Assembly: GCA_041538025.1 (NCBI GenBank)
Contig: JBGOEV010000059.1
Coordinates: 1 to 10,705 of the forward strand
Origin: Thermosaccharophagus gerlachensis
Lineage (GTDB): Bacteria > Armatimonadota > Fervidibacteria > Fervidibacterales > Thermosaccharophagaceae
Reading direction: 5' to 3'
Length of the DNA stretch: 10,705 nucleotides
Positions 1-7,366 of the stretch are shown here, piece after piece. The notes under the pieces are model-generated. The model saw only the letters and a program-made list of their open reading frames with translations, was not told the DNA's origin and searched no databases. Made by a program: the position numbers and the translations under genes. Position 1 is the stretch's first letter. Each line of letters begins with the position of its first letter.

Positions 1-625
1 TCAGCTCGTGCACAAGTAACGGGTCGTCAATGCACATGATGGAGAGCCCTTCAAAGCCGCACCAGTCGCGAGCAGTCCACCAAAGTCCGGGAACTGACAG
101 GCTCACTGGCAATTCGCTGTTGTTGCAAATTTCAACTCGTTCCCTCCAATGTTGCGTTGCTTGATAAACCCTGTAGCCATCGGGGTTCATCGTCGGCTTG
201 AGGTTCTCGCCAGGTATTGGCTTGAAGCGTTCTTCAGAGTGAGGGTCGTAGCGCTTCTTCATCTCTTCAAAGTCAGCCCTGTTCTTCACGGGGAACTCAA
301 TGTATTTGCGGGTCGCAAAGCCGGGTGTCGGTTGCCTGATTGCGTCCATCCTCTTGACACCGTAGTGGTCAATCCAGATGCGGATGTTGCCCCTCTCTTC
401 AATCACCTGCTCCTCAAAAGGCGGTATAGGACCGAAGTTGACCTTCCCTATGCCGATGAAACCTTCCTCGCCGATGAACTTGCTCCAATTTTTCTCCTGC
501 TCTTCCGACAACCCTTGCTTTCGCCAAGCAGAGAAAGTGGATGCCCTTGGGCTGCCGAACATGTAAGGCATTCTGTCAGGCTTTTGCCCACGAATTATTG
601 CTCGGAAACGCTCACGGGGCGTCAT
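1..625 (-). CDS. URO-D (uroporphyrinogen decarboxylase-like) family protein, N-terminal part
   Basis: The frame is open from ATG 625 to the left edge, showing 208 codons; the C-terminal part lies outside. The start is supported by GAGGTG at 633-638, seven bases upstream. The protein opens with MTPRERFRAIIRGQKPDRMP, the classic N-terminal signature of the URO-D superfamily. A further family-like stretch near the visible end reads W-W-T-A-R-D-W-C-G-F-E-G-L-S-I-M, followed by D-D-P-L-L-V-H. Known members include heme-pathway HemE and many paralogues that act as corrinoid or methyl-transfer proteins. The divergent sequence and lack of heme genes nearby suggest a paralogue rather than HemE, but the substrate cannot be told. 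It lies 49 bases after the methyltransferase stop on the same strand and may be co-transcribed with it. Family assignment is confident, specific function is not. Confidence 0.85.
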   Translation of the reverse strand, partial: MTPRERFRAIIRGQKPDRMPYMFGSPRASTFSAWRKQGLSEEQEKNWSKFIGEEGFIGIGKVNFGPIPPFEEQVIEERGNIRIWIDHYGVKRMDAIRQPTPGFATRKYIEFPVKNRADFEEMKKRYDPHSEERFKPIPGENLKPTMNPDGYRVYQATQHWRERVEICNNSELPVSLSVPGLWWTARDWCGFEGLSIMCIDDPLLVHEL

Positions 626-674
626 CTTATGCCACCTCGCTTAAGGCTCCACATAGGCATCACCTTCACGAACT

Positions 675-1568
675 TCAGAACAATGACCTTTGAGCCAGAA
701 AAGCCTCAATGCGTTGGTTTGCCAATGCAACATAGTCAGGATTAATGTCGTAGCCGACAAAGATACGACCTGTCTTTAATGCTGCTATTGCTGTCGTGCC
801 ACTGCCAATGAACGGGTCAAGAACCACTTCGCCTTCAAAGGTGTAAAGTTGGATGAGCCGATATGGCAATTCAACGGGAAAGGGTGCAGGGTGACCGACC
901 TTTGTGGCTGGTTCAGCGGGGAATCGCCATACGCTTTTGGTGAACTCAAGGAATTCGTCACGGCTTATTGTTGGCTTGCGACCGAGAGGGTTTTTGCGTG
1001 AGAAAGTTTGCTTGCAAAAGACGAGAATGTATTCGTGAGTGTCCCGAAGTATGGGGTTTTGAGGCGAGCACCAACTGCCCCAAGCCGTTGATGGGCTGGC
1101 GCTTGATGCCTTGTCCCAGATGATTTCGCCTCGCATCAAAAAGCCCAGTTCCAGCATGTCTTGGATGACAAAGGCATGAAGGGGTAAGTAGGGACGGCGC
1201 CCCAAATTCGCTAAGTTGATGCAAGCTCGCCCTCCCGGCACGAGCACCCGATAGACCTCTGCCATAACTCGTTTCAAAAAATCCCTGTATTCGTCCAGTG
1301 TCAGGTTATCGTCGTATTCCTTACCTACATTGTAGGGCGGCGAAGTGACCATTAAATGCACGGAGCAGTCAGGCAATTCATCCATTCGCTCGGAACTCTT
1401 GCAAAAAATCTGATTGACGCACTCTGGCGGCAACGGCGTCTCCCGATAAGTTACTGGCTCTTCTTTCGGCAATCCTTCATAAAGCCGACGGCTATAGAAG
1501 GGTGTAGAGTCGTGGGAGATACGGGCAGGGCTCCCAAAAGAACTTGTGCGCGAACCACGCCGCGCCAC
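675..1568 (-). CDS. Beta-class DNA amino-methyltransferase of a type II R-M system
   Basis: This 297-residue protein carries the catalytic motif IV as TSPPY (residues 75-79) and the AdoMet-binding motif I as DPFIGSGTT (251-259), near the C-terminus. The order IV then I defines the beta class of N4-cytosine/N6-adenine methyltransferases (N6_N4_Mtase fold). Length fits the family. The start is GTG 1568, chosen because AAAGGAGGTG lies seven bases upstream and the frame upstream lacks a better start. The restriction endonuclease gene ends 104 bases upstream on the same strand, so the pair forms a restriction-modification module. The endonuclease resembles ThaI, whose site CGCG has no adenine, so N4-cytosine modification is inferred. 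An alternative is an N6-adenine enzyme if the endonuclease has a different specificity. Several CGCG tetramers lie close to the start codon. Confidence 0.93.
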   Translation of the reverse strand: MARRGSRTSSFGSPARISHDSTPFYSRRLYEGLPKEEPVTYRETPLPPECVNQIFCKSSERMDELPDCSVHLMVTSPPYNVGKEYDDNLTLDEYRDFLKRVMAEVYRVLVPGGRACINLANLGRRPYLPLHAFVIQDMLELGFLMRGEIIWDKASSASPSTAWGSWCSPQNPILRDTHEYILVFCKQTFSRKNPLGRKPTISRDEFLEFTKSVWRFPAEPATKVGHPAPFPVELPYRLIQLYTFEGEVVLDPFIGSGTTAIAALKTGRIFVGYDINPDYVALANQRIEAFLAQRSLF

Positions 1569-1575
1569 TTGCTCG

Positions 1576-1585
1576 CACCTCCTTT
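1576..1585 (-). promoter_or_regulatory. Strong ribosome binding site of the methyltransferase
   Basis: On the minus strand the bases read AAAGGAGGTG, a near-perfect anti-16S match ending seven bases before GTG 1568. It decides the non-ATG start. The endonuclease gene upstream has no comparable site, so methyltransferase translation may be favoured over endonuclease translation, as would be protective for the host (inference). Confidence 0.85.
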
Positions 1586-1672
1586 CCTTAGTCCGACTGC
1601 CAATATTGAAGCCATCGCATATACGGGGCTAACCGCACTTCCCTCACCGCCAAGCAAGTTGGTAGGTCGTTG

Positions 1673-2320
1673 TCATTCTATCGTCAAGGCTTTGGTGAGC
1701 GGATGCTCAAGAAGTTCTTTCACGCTTTCAGGAGAAATTTCCACGCCGCGCGGATTGGTGCCTGGTTTGGGCAGCCTCAAATATCTCTCCCTACCAAGGC
1801 GTTCAAAAACTTCCTCTTGCGCCTGCAAGGGTATGCCGTAAAAACCTCCTGTTCCGCCCCAGCGGACGATGACCAACAGCATATCGCACTTAGGCTCGTA
1901 AGTTTCTGCAAATTTTTTGACCTGTTCCCAATCAACAGTCCAAACGATTTTCACTGCAGGTGCTCTTTGCGAACGAGTGGTAACAGTTTTGATGGACAAG
2001 GGATGACCTAAAACACGCACATCTACTTCGTGCTCGGTGATCGGGATGTCTAAGTCCACGCTCACTTCCCCGAACTTGTAAATGAGTAGGGCGATAAGAA
2101 TCTGCTCCCTTAGCGTTCCAACTTCCATCCCAACTCGCCCTGCCCTTGATGCTTGTTGCTCAGCCAAGGCAAAAAGGAAAGGCAACTTTCGGCGAATCTT
2201 TTCGCACAGCGCTTCGTCACGGAACAGTTCATCCAAAGGTGTCACTGGATTGTTCACCGTTTTCCATTTGCGTCTGTGTTTGCGCCCATTTGAGCCAACA
2301 ATTGCTCTTTTTCTTTCCAT
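1673..2320 (-). CDS. ThaI-like type II restriction endonuclease
   Basis: The protein (215 residues from ATG 2320) resembles the ThaI family of type II endonucleases, as recalled from family members: a segment LPFLFALAEQQASRAG (46-61), then G-M-E-V-G-T-L-R-E (64-72), L-L-I-Y-K-F-G (78-84), and a PD-(D/E)xK-like core with Asp100 in HEVDV and Lys111 in LSIKT. A conserved-looking end, K-P-G-T-N-P-R-G-V-E-I-S, follows at 185-196. ThaI cleaves CGCG, so that target is inferred here. The beta-class methyltransferase follows 104 bases downstream. The start is uncertain: neither ATG 2320 nor in-frame GTG 2257 has a strong Shine-Dalgarno. The first 21 residues from ATG are unusually basic and may not be translated; GTG 2257 would give 194 residues. 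Without a database search the family call rests on pattern memory plus the methyltransferase neighbour. Confidence 0.82.
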   Translation of the reverse strand: MERKRAIVGSNGRKHRRKWKTVNNPVTPLDELFRDEALCEKIRRKLPFLFALAEQQASRAGRVGMEVGTLREQILIALLIYKFGEVSVDLDIPITEHEVDVRVLGHPLSIKTVTTRSQRAPAVKIVWTVDWEQVKKFAETYEPKCDMLLVIVRWGGTGGFYGIPLQAQEEVFERLGRERYLRLPKPGTNPRGVEISPESVKELLEHPLTKALTIE

Positions 2321-2389
2321 TTTTGGTCTCGTTCAAGAGCTTCAGATAGGATGCAGGGCTGTATAAGCAACCACTGTTCAAGGCTTTCG

Positions 2390-3253
2390 TTATGAGCTTG
2401 ACCTAAATATGGCAACGGCACCGTAGCCAACAACTTGGGAATAGTCGCCAATTATATCGCCAGATGTTGAATACCCAAGGATTTGCGCACGGTTGTAGCC
2501 AAGCTCTTTACAAGCAAAAAGCATGGCTGCTGTTGGACCGTAGCCACACATTGTTATCCTGTGCTGTCGGACAACTTCAAACAGACCTTCTGGGTCAACT
2601 GCTTCAATGCGCTTAAGCGCTAATTCATCCTTCCTTTGAGCCTGCTTTTGTGGTTCATAGTGAGTGAAGTCTGTGCTCGCTATCACGACAGCGTCAACAC
2701 CTTCAATAGCTTTTGCGATAGCCTCACCGATTGACTTTGCCACACTTTTTTCCTGCCTCCCCATCATTACTGGCACAATTTTTGGTGTTTCTTTGAAGCA
2801 ATACTGGATGAAAGGCAGTTGAACTTCAATTGAATGCTCCCTTGCGTGGGCAAACTCCCTCTCATCAGCTAATGGGCAATTTTCCACAATTTTTTTGGCG
2901 ATTGTTTCCGAGATATGAACTTCGCCAAGCGGCGTTACCCAAACTCCCTCAGAGTAAATGGAAACATCGCCTGCAAAGCCATAGTGGTCTGGTCCGATAA
3001 TGATGATGACATCGGGCACCTTTTGCGAGGCTAAAGCAAAATAGGCTCTTGCAGCAGTTGGACCTGAGAACATATAACCAGCGTGTGGGCAAACTAAGCC
3101 GAAAATTGGCATATCGCTTCTCCTTTCTTCCTCTAATGGTGGTAACCTGCCAGGTCCAAGGCTGTGCAGGAAGCAGTTTTCAATTTGCTTACGAAGCCCC
3201 TCAGGGTTCCTTTCATAGAAGCTCCCAGCAACCGCTGGCAAACGCCTCTTCAT
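2390..3253 (-). CDS. amrB: AmmeMemoRadiSam system protein B (Memo-like)
   Basis: This 287-residue protein has the full Memo family layout: R-L-P-A-V-A-G-S-F-Y at the start, CPHAGYMFSGP (55-65), GPDHYG (87-92), an E-H-S-I-E-V-Q-L-P-F block (139-148), STDFTHYEPQ (193-202) and T-M-C-G-Y-G-P (234-240). His57, His90 and Cys236 match the metal-binding residues described for human MEMO1. The fold is that of class III extradiol (LigB-like) dioxygenases; the bacterial role is still poorly defined. AmrB usually occurs with AmrA and a radical SAM protein AmrS; neither is in this window. ATG 3253 was chosen over an in-frame GTG at 3259 because the ribosome binding site sits seven bases before the ATG but only one before the GTG. 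The upstream M20 gene stops two bases before this start, implying translational coupling. Confidence 0.93.
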   Translation of the reverse strand: MKRRLPAVAGSFYERNPEGLRKQIENCFLHSLGPGRLPPLEEERRSDMPIFGLVCPHAGYMFSGPTAARAYFALASQKVPDVIIIIGPDHYGFAGDVSIYSEGVWVTPLGEVHISETIAKKIVENCPLADEREFAHAREHSIEVQLPFIQYCFKETPKIVPVMMGRQEKSVAKSIGEAIAKAIEGVDAVVIASTDFTHYEPQKQAQRKDELALKRIEAVDPEGLFEVVRQHRITMCGYGPTAAMLFACKELGYNRAQILGYSTSGDIIGDYSQVVGYGAVAIFRSSS

Positions 3254-3255
3254 AC

Positions 3256-4362
3256 TCACTCACCTCCTTTCGGAACTGACATTGCAAGAAGGGCAGAATA
3301 GACCTTGCAAGTCATCACAAGCTCACTGAGCGAGATGCTCTCCCAGTCAGAATGAGCCTTATACAGCTTCCCACCGCCGTATACGACTGCTTTTATGCCC
3401 CTCTCAATCAAGTTAATGGCGTCTGTCCAACTGTGATACCCTACGAGCTTTAACTCACTATTCCAAACGCTTGCGTGAGCCAGTTTAAACATCTCAATGA
3501 AGGACCTGAGCCGTTCATCAGATAAGTTGAGCACAACTGGTTGTGATATGTCAAGCAACACCATTTCGGCGCCCGCATCAGCAACTATGCTTCTAACATG
3601 CTCCAGAACTTGATTTACGTCATCCCCTGGCAGTATGCGCAAGTCTGCTTGGAACGAGCATCTGTTTGGGACAACCATGACATCGCACCCACCGCTTATG
3701 AGTGAAAGCGTGAACAATGGCGCTTTTTCAAACAGCTCATGTTCCTTGTTAAGCGCTTCCAAAGATTTTAAGCGCTCAATGAGTTCAATCGCTTTCTCAA
3801 TCGCATTTGAACCCATGTGTGGCAATGCACCATGCACTGCTTCACCGAAGACCGTCACCTCAACTTCAATTGCGCCAGCATGCGCGATAACAAGCTTGAA
3901 ATCGGTTGGCTCAAGAACGACGGCAAATTCAACATCCTCTGGCAACTCAAGCTCTTTTGAACCAAAGCCACTCTTTTCCTCATCTACAACAAAAGCGACA
4001 TTGCAAGGCGATTTGTTCATGCTAAGTGCCACGAGCAATGCAGATATCAAGCCTTTTGAATCAACCACGCCTCTGCCAACGAGTTCATCCCCAAATATGC
4101 GAAGCTTGTATGGAAGCGGATGATTGTATGCTGGGATGGTATCAATGTGGGCGCAAAAAAGCAAATTGCTATTGCCACGCCTCGCAATGATGTTTCTCCT
4201 TCCGATGCTTATCCTTTGAAGCTTTACATCAAAGTCAAGTTCTTTCAGTGCTTCTTCAAGGTATGGCACTAACTCATCTTCCATCCCCGAAGGTGTTGGC
4301 ACTGATATAAGTTCTTCAAGTCTTCGCACTATCTCTTCTCCAGTAGCTTCGTCGCTCAGCAT
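3256..4362 (-). CDS. M20 family metallopeptidase/deacylase (ArgE/DapE/LysK-like)
   Basis: The 368-residue protein has the co-catalytic zinc site of the M20 family: A-H-I-D-T (His72, Asp74), GRGVVDSKG (Asp101), D-E-E-K-S-G (general base Glu128, ligand Glu129), E-P-T (Glu151) and A-H-S-D-W-E (His337). A dimerisation (lid) domain, starting H-A-G-A-I-E-V-E-V, occupies roughly 160-275. Family members remove acyl, succinyl or carrier groups from amino acids, or cleave small peptides. The sequence does not separate ArgE, DapE, LysK or dipeptidase use, and no amino-acid biosynthesis gene is nearby. The start is ATG 4362 because GAGGGGTG lies six bases upstream; an in-frame GTG at 4371 overlaps that site and is less likely. 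The last codons contain the ribosome binding site of amrB. The protein is probably cytoplasmic, as no signal peptide is seen. Confidence 0.88.
   Translation of the reverse strand: MLSDEATGEEIVRRLEELISVPTPSGMEDELVPYLEEALKELDFDVKLQRISIGRRNIIARRGNSNLLFCAHIDTIPAYNHPLPYKLRIFGDELVGRGVVDSKGLISALLVALSMNKSPCNVAFVVDEEKSGFGSKELELPEDVEFAVVLEPTDFKLVIAHAGAIEVEVTVFGEAVHGALPHMGSNAIEKAIELIERLKSLEALNKEHELFEKAPLFTLSLISGGCDVMVVPNRCSFQADLRILPGDDVNQVLEHVRSIVADAGAEMVLLDISQPVVLNLSDERLRSFIEMFKLAHASVWNSELKLVGYHSWTDAINLIERGIKAVVYGGGKLYKAHSDWESISLSELVMTCKVYSALLAMSVPKGGE
3261..3270 (-). promoter_or_regulatory. Ribosome binding site that sets the amrB start
   Basis: The minus strand reads AAAGGAGGTG, identical to the methyltransferase site, and is embedded in the last codons of the M20 gene. 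Spacing is seven bases to ATG 3253 and only one to GTG 3259, so the ATG is the start. Ribosomes finishing the M20 gene would mask and then pass onto this site. Confidence 0.85.
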
Positions 4363-4368
4363 CAACCA

Positions 4369-4376
4369 CACCCCTC
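4369..4376 (-). promoter_or_regulatory. Ribosome binding site that sets the M20 start
   Basis: The minus strand reads GAGGGGTG six bases before ATG 4362. The longer open frame would begin with GTG 4371, whose bases are part of this site, so the shorter protein is preferred. Confidence 0.6.
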
Positions 4377-4418
4377 ATGGGCATGAGCTTCTGCTGTTGG
4401 GCATGACAGCACGATGCA

Positions 4419-6365
4419 TTAACCCCAGAAGCGATAAATCTTCCAATTTCGCACTATGCCCATAATGTTGCATACGCTTCCCACGATGTATTCACCCATA
4501 ACCAACCCGATGAAAAATGGCATCCACCCTTTGAAAGCTTGCAAGCCACCAAAGTGAAGTATTGAAGCTTTCGCGAGCCACCCAAGCATTATTGCGCCCC
4601 ACATCCAGTTCATAGCCCAACTTGATGATACAGCCAAACCGACTGGATGAAATGGCATGAATGACGCCCTACCTCTAAGCGTCATCAGGAACATAGTGAA
4701 AGCGAATCCGACAGCAACGAAGGCAGTCCCAACATTGTCTGGCTTTGTTGGTGCTCTTAATAGTGATGCAAGCCTGTTATAAGGCTCCCAGCCAAACCAA
4801 ACCGATGGACCAACTATCTTCGCTGAGGCAGCACCCAAGCGGTAGTAAACATCAAGCAAAGCCCAAAATGCACAAAGCGACCCCCAAAAGCCGAAAAGGA
4901 GCATGGCGAACATCAAGCTCCGATAGCTGTATCCGACATCCCTTGCGAGCTTGAAGCCCTCAAGTTGATGTGGCATCGGATGAGAGCGATAAGCCCTGTT
5001 GAAACCCCAACAAATAGCAAAGGCTGAAAGAACGCGCTTTGGCAAAAGCTCACTACCAAGTGCACGAGTTATGATTTGTTCAGGTCCTGCAAAATGCAAG
5101 TCATGTGCTGGCGAACCAAGCTCGGCACGCATCCTTGTAACAGCAATTGAAAGACAAAAGTAGATGATGAAAAACAGGACGGCAATAAATGGTGTCATGC
5201 CTGCCTTAACCCAGAATATGACGGCTACGATGAAGCAAACAAGAAAAAGCATTATCGCAACCCTATAGCGCATCGGCTCATCAGAATCGTCAGCAGATGA
5301 GGGCAAACCGATAGCGAGCTTTATCACTTCCAAGAAATAAGACCTTGCAATCCATATGACGAATGCAGCAACGCCGAGGTATGCGCCTGATGATTGCTCG
5401 TTGATATAAGGCATATATGGACGGTTCAAGTCCCAACCAAAATATGCTGTAACTATGCGTTGCACCTTCCAAAACCAATAAAAGAAGAAGCAGGAGAAGG
5501 AGAGGTCAAGAGGAAGGAAATATGTTATGCCAATGATGAAAGGAAAGAAGGCAAATGGCGTCCACCCAATCGCATTCCAAGGTCTTGATGTCACATACTG
5601 GTTGAGGAAGATTGTGCGTATGTTTATTCTTGGCACCGATGGGAAGTTTTCTGCGAGGTTGTTGAGGATGTCAATGAACGAGGATACAAGGAAGCCTCCC
5701 CAAAAGCGCTGGTTGCGAAAGACACCGAGGTCTTGCCTTGTTATCTCCATTGGCACATAGCAGATTGGGAATGTGAGCCTCTCCTGTTCTATCCAGCGTT
5801 TCCTCAAGAGGACATTGAGGCACATCATCGCAACAAGCAAGACCATGAAGAAGAAAGTCCAGAGGAAGATGATAGGTAGCCAAACACGCAAGTATTGTAG
5901 CTTGTAAAAAGAATCACCACCAAGCATGTAGCCACGAAGGATTTCTTTGTCGCTAACCATCATCCACTTTGGGAGTGAATCAAAGAAAAGCCATTCCCAA
6001 CCGTTCTCTGGTGAAGCAAACCAAAATGGATGCACAAGACACGCTATCAAAACTTGATACATATCGTGTCCAACCATGCATGAGCTAAGTGAAAGTGTCG
6101 TGTAGATAACGAGCAACTCGCCTTGCGTCAGAGCCATCCTTGGAGCGAACTTTTTCAGGAGCGAGTTTATGATGATAAGGCACGTCAATGTGAATATGAC
6201 ATTGAAGTAGAGCGATGTGGTTGTGGGATGACCAGCGTATCTAACTATTTCCGTGTAAACGAGCCATGACGAATTTATTGGTGCTAAGATGGCGCTTAAA
6301 ACGAGTGCCCTAAGCGTGACTGCTCTTTCCGTAACCCTTTCAACGACCTCAACCGTTTCTTTCAT
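4419..6365 (-). CDS. Multi-span membrane protein, OPT/DUF6785-like putative transporter
   Basis: The 648-residue protein is strongly hydrophobic, with about 12-14 apparent membrane segments, for example near 18-38, 50-70, 83-105, 160-186, 268-298, 325-350, 367-387, 390-410, 485-505, 545-563, 582-600 and 613-635. Conserved-looking polar stretches lie between spans: T-R-M-R-A-E-L-G-S-P-A-H-D-L-H (410-424), R-S-H-P-M-P-H-Q-L-E-G-F-K (460-472) and M-P-F-H-P-V-G (570-576). From memory these match the DUF6785/DUF6784 family, which appears related to oligopeptide transporters (OPT); substrate and transport activity are unproven. ATG 6365 has AAGGA seven bases upstream. The gene starts 31 bases after the kinase stop, and the M20 gene follows 56 bases downstream. 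A role in importing a sugar derivative or an acylated or peptide-like compound would fit the neighbours but is inference only. Confidence 0.75.
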   Translation of the reverse strand: MKETVEVVERVTERAVTLRALVLSAILAPINSSWLVYTEIVRYAGHPTTTSLYFNVIFTLTCLIIINSLLKKFAPRMALTQGELLVIYTTLSLSSCMVGHDMYQVLIACLVHPFWFASPENGWEWLFFDSLPKWMMVSDKEILRGYMLGGDSFYKLQYLRVWLPIIFLWTFFFMVLLVAMMCLNVLLRKRWIEQERLTFPICYVPMEITRQDLGVFRNQRFWGGFLVSSFIDILNNLAENFPSVPRINIRTIFLNQYVTSRPWNAIGWTPFAFFPFIIGITYFLPLDLSFSCFFFYWFWKVQRIVTAYFGWDLNRPYMPYINEQSSGAYLGVAAFVIWIARSYFLEVIKLAIGLPSSADDSDEPMRYRVAIMLFLVCFIVAVIFWVKAGMTPFIAVLFFIIYFCLSIAVTRMRAELGSPAHDLHFAGPEQIITRALGSELLPKRVLSAFAICWGFNRAYRSHPMPHQLEGFKLARDVGYSYRSLMFAMLLFGFWGSLCAFWALLDVYYRLGAASAKIVGPSVWFGWEPYNRLASLLRAPTKPDNVGTAFVAVGFAFTMFLMTLRGRASFMPFHPVGLAVSSSWAMNWMWGAIMLGWLAKASILHFGGLQAFKGWMPFFIGLVMGEYIVGSVCNIMGIVRNWKIYRFWG

Positions 6366-6396
6366 CTCTCAATCCTTCACCGTGCTTTGTGAGGTC

Positions 6397-7359
6397 TCAC
6401 AATATGCGTTCAAGCTTGACCGCTTTATAAATTTCAATCGCCATTGAAGTCTCAAAATAACAAGGACCATCAACAAGCACATTCGCCGTCCCCGCAGCAA
6501 CTCCCCACCGCAGAACTTCATCAAATTCCAATCCACGCCAAAGCGCATATGCTATTCCACCAAGCATAGCATCACCGCTACCTATGGTGTTGACCACCTC
6601 CACGCGTGGTGGTATAGCTCTCCATATACCATCCTCACAGCCACCGATTGCGCCTCTTTCTCCTTGAGATATGATGACACAGCTTATGCCCTCAGACATG
6701 AACATTTTGATCGCATCAAAGATTTGCTGTTCACTTTGGCATGGTTTCCCAAGCGTCTCAGCGAGCTCCTCTTCGTTAGGCTTGATCAAAAACGGTTTTG
6801 AACAAAGAGCTTTAATGAGCGCTTCCTTAGAGGCATCCAAGAGCGCAATTGCGCCTTTAGCTTGGACACCATCAATGCACCGTGCATAAAAATCCGATGG
6901 AACGCCGGGTGGTAAACTGCCACTCAGCACAACTATGTCGTTAGCAGAAGCAAGGCATTCAACCTTCCTCAAAAGCTCAACGACCTCATCGCTCTCAATA
7001 TCCTCACCGGGTTCAACTATGTGCACTTCTATCCCTTCTTCGTCACACCTTACAGTTGTTGAAGTGCGTGTGCAAGATTTAACGAAGACAAAGTCACACT
7101 CAATGCCCTCTGCTTTAAGGCTTTCCTCAATCCACATACCGATTGGTCCACCAAGGAAACCAGTTGCGATGCTACTTCCACCGAGGCGAGCTATTGCCCT
7201 TGAAACATTTATTCCTTTGCCAGATGGATACTGATACACCTCCTTAACTCGCACAACACCCCGCTTAACAAACCTATCAACAACCAAAGTCTTATCAAGA
7301 GCTGGGTTTGGGTTGACTGTGATGATGCGCCCAGAAAGCGGTGTGAACGGCATACGCAT
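6397..7359 (-). CDS. PfkB-family hexose/hexose-phosphate kinase (1-phosphofructokinase-like)
   Basis: The 320-residue protein has the PfkB (ribokinase superfamily) motifs in order: V-N-P-N-P-A-L-D (15-22), P-S-G-K-G-I-N-V-S-R-A (45-55), L-S-G-S-L-P-P-G (145-152), I-K-P-N-E-E-E-L (192-199), S-Q-G-E-R-G-A (231-237) and N-T-I-G-S-G-D-A-M-L-G-G (257-268) with catalytic base Asp263. The N-P-A-L-D start, G-K-G-I-N-V and K-P-N-E-E-E-L place it in the 1-phosphofructokinase/LacC/PfkB subgroup, which phosphorylates fructose-1-phosphate, tagatose-6-phosphate or fructose-6-phosphate with ATP. The actual substrate is not determinable here. AAGGTG lies eight bases before ATG 7359 and overlaps the HAD gene stop, so the two are probably translationally coupled. 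No fructose PTS genes are in view, which argues against a simple FruK role. Confidence 0.9.
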   Translation of the reverse strand: MRMPFTPLSGRIITVNPNPALDKTLVVDRFVKRGVVRVKEVYQYPSGKGINVSRAIARLGGSSIATGFLGGPIGMWIEESLKAEGIECDFVFVKSCTRTSTTVRCDEEGIEVHIVEPGEDIESDEVVELLRKVECLASANDIVVLSGSLPPGVPSDFYARCIDGVQAKGAIALLDASKEALIKALCSKPFLIKPNEEELAETLGKPCQSEQQIFDAIKMFMSEGISCVIISQGERGAIGGCEDGIWRAIPPRVEVVNTIGSGDAMLGGIAYALWRGLEFDEVLRWGVAAGTANVLVDGPCYFETSMAIEIYKAVKLERIL

Positions 7360-7366
7360 GAGTTTT

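Noticed and set aside
149..745. Long plus-strand open frame of 198 codons.
   Set aside because: It lies antisense to the URO-D gene and the end of the methyltransferase, has no ribosome binding site or family-like motif, and is explained as a shadow of those genes.
1451..1657. Minus-strand 68-codon frame bridging the gap between endonuclease and methyltransferase, considered as a controller protein.
   Set aside because: It overlaps the methyltransferase start out of frame, has no helix-turn-helix pattern and no ribosome binding site.
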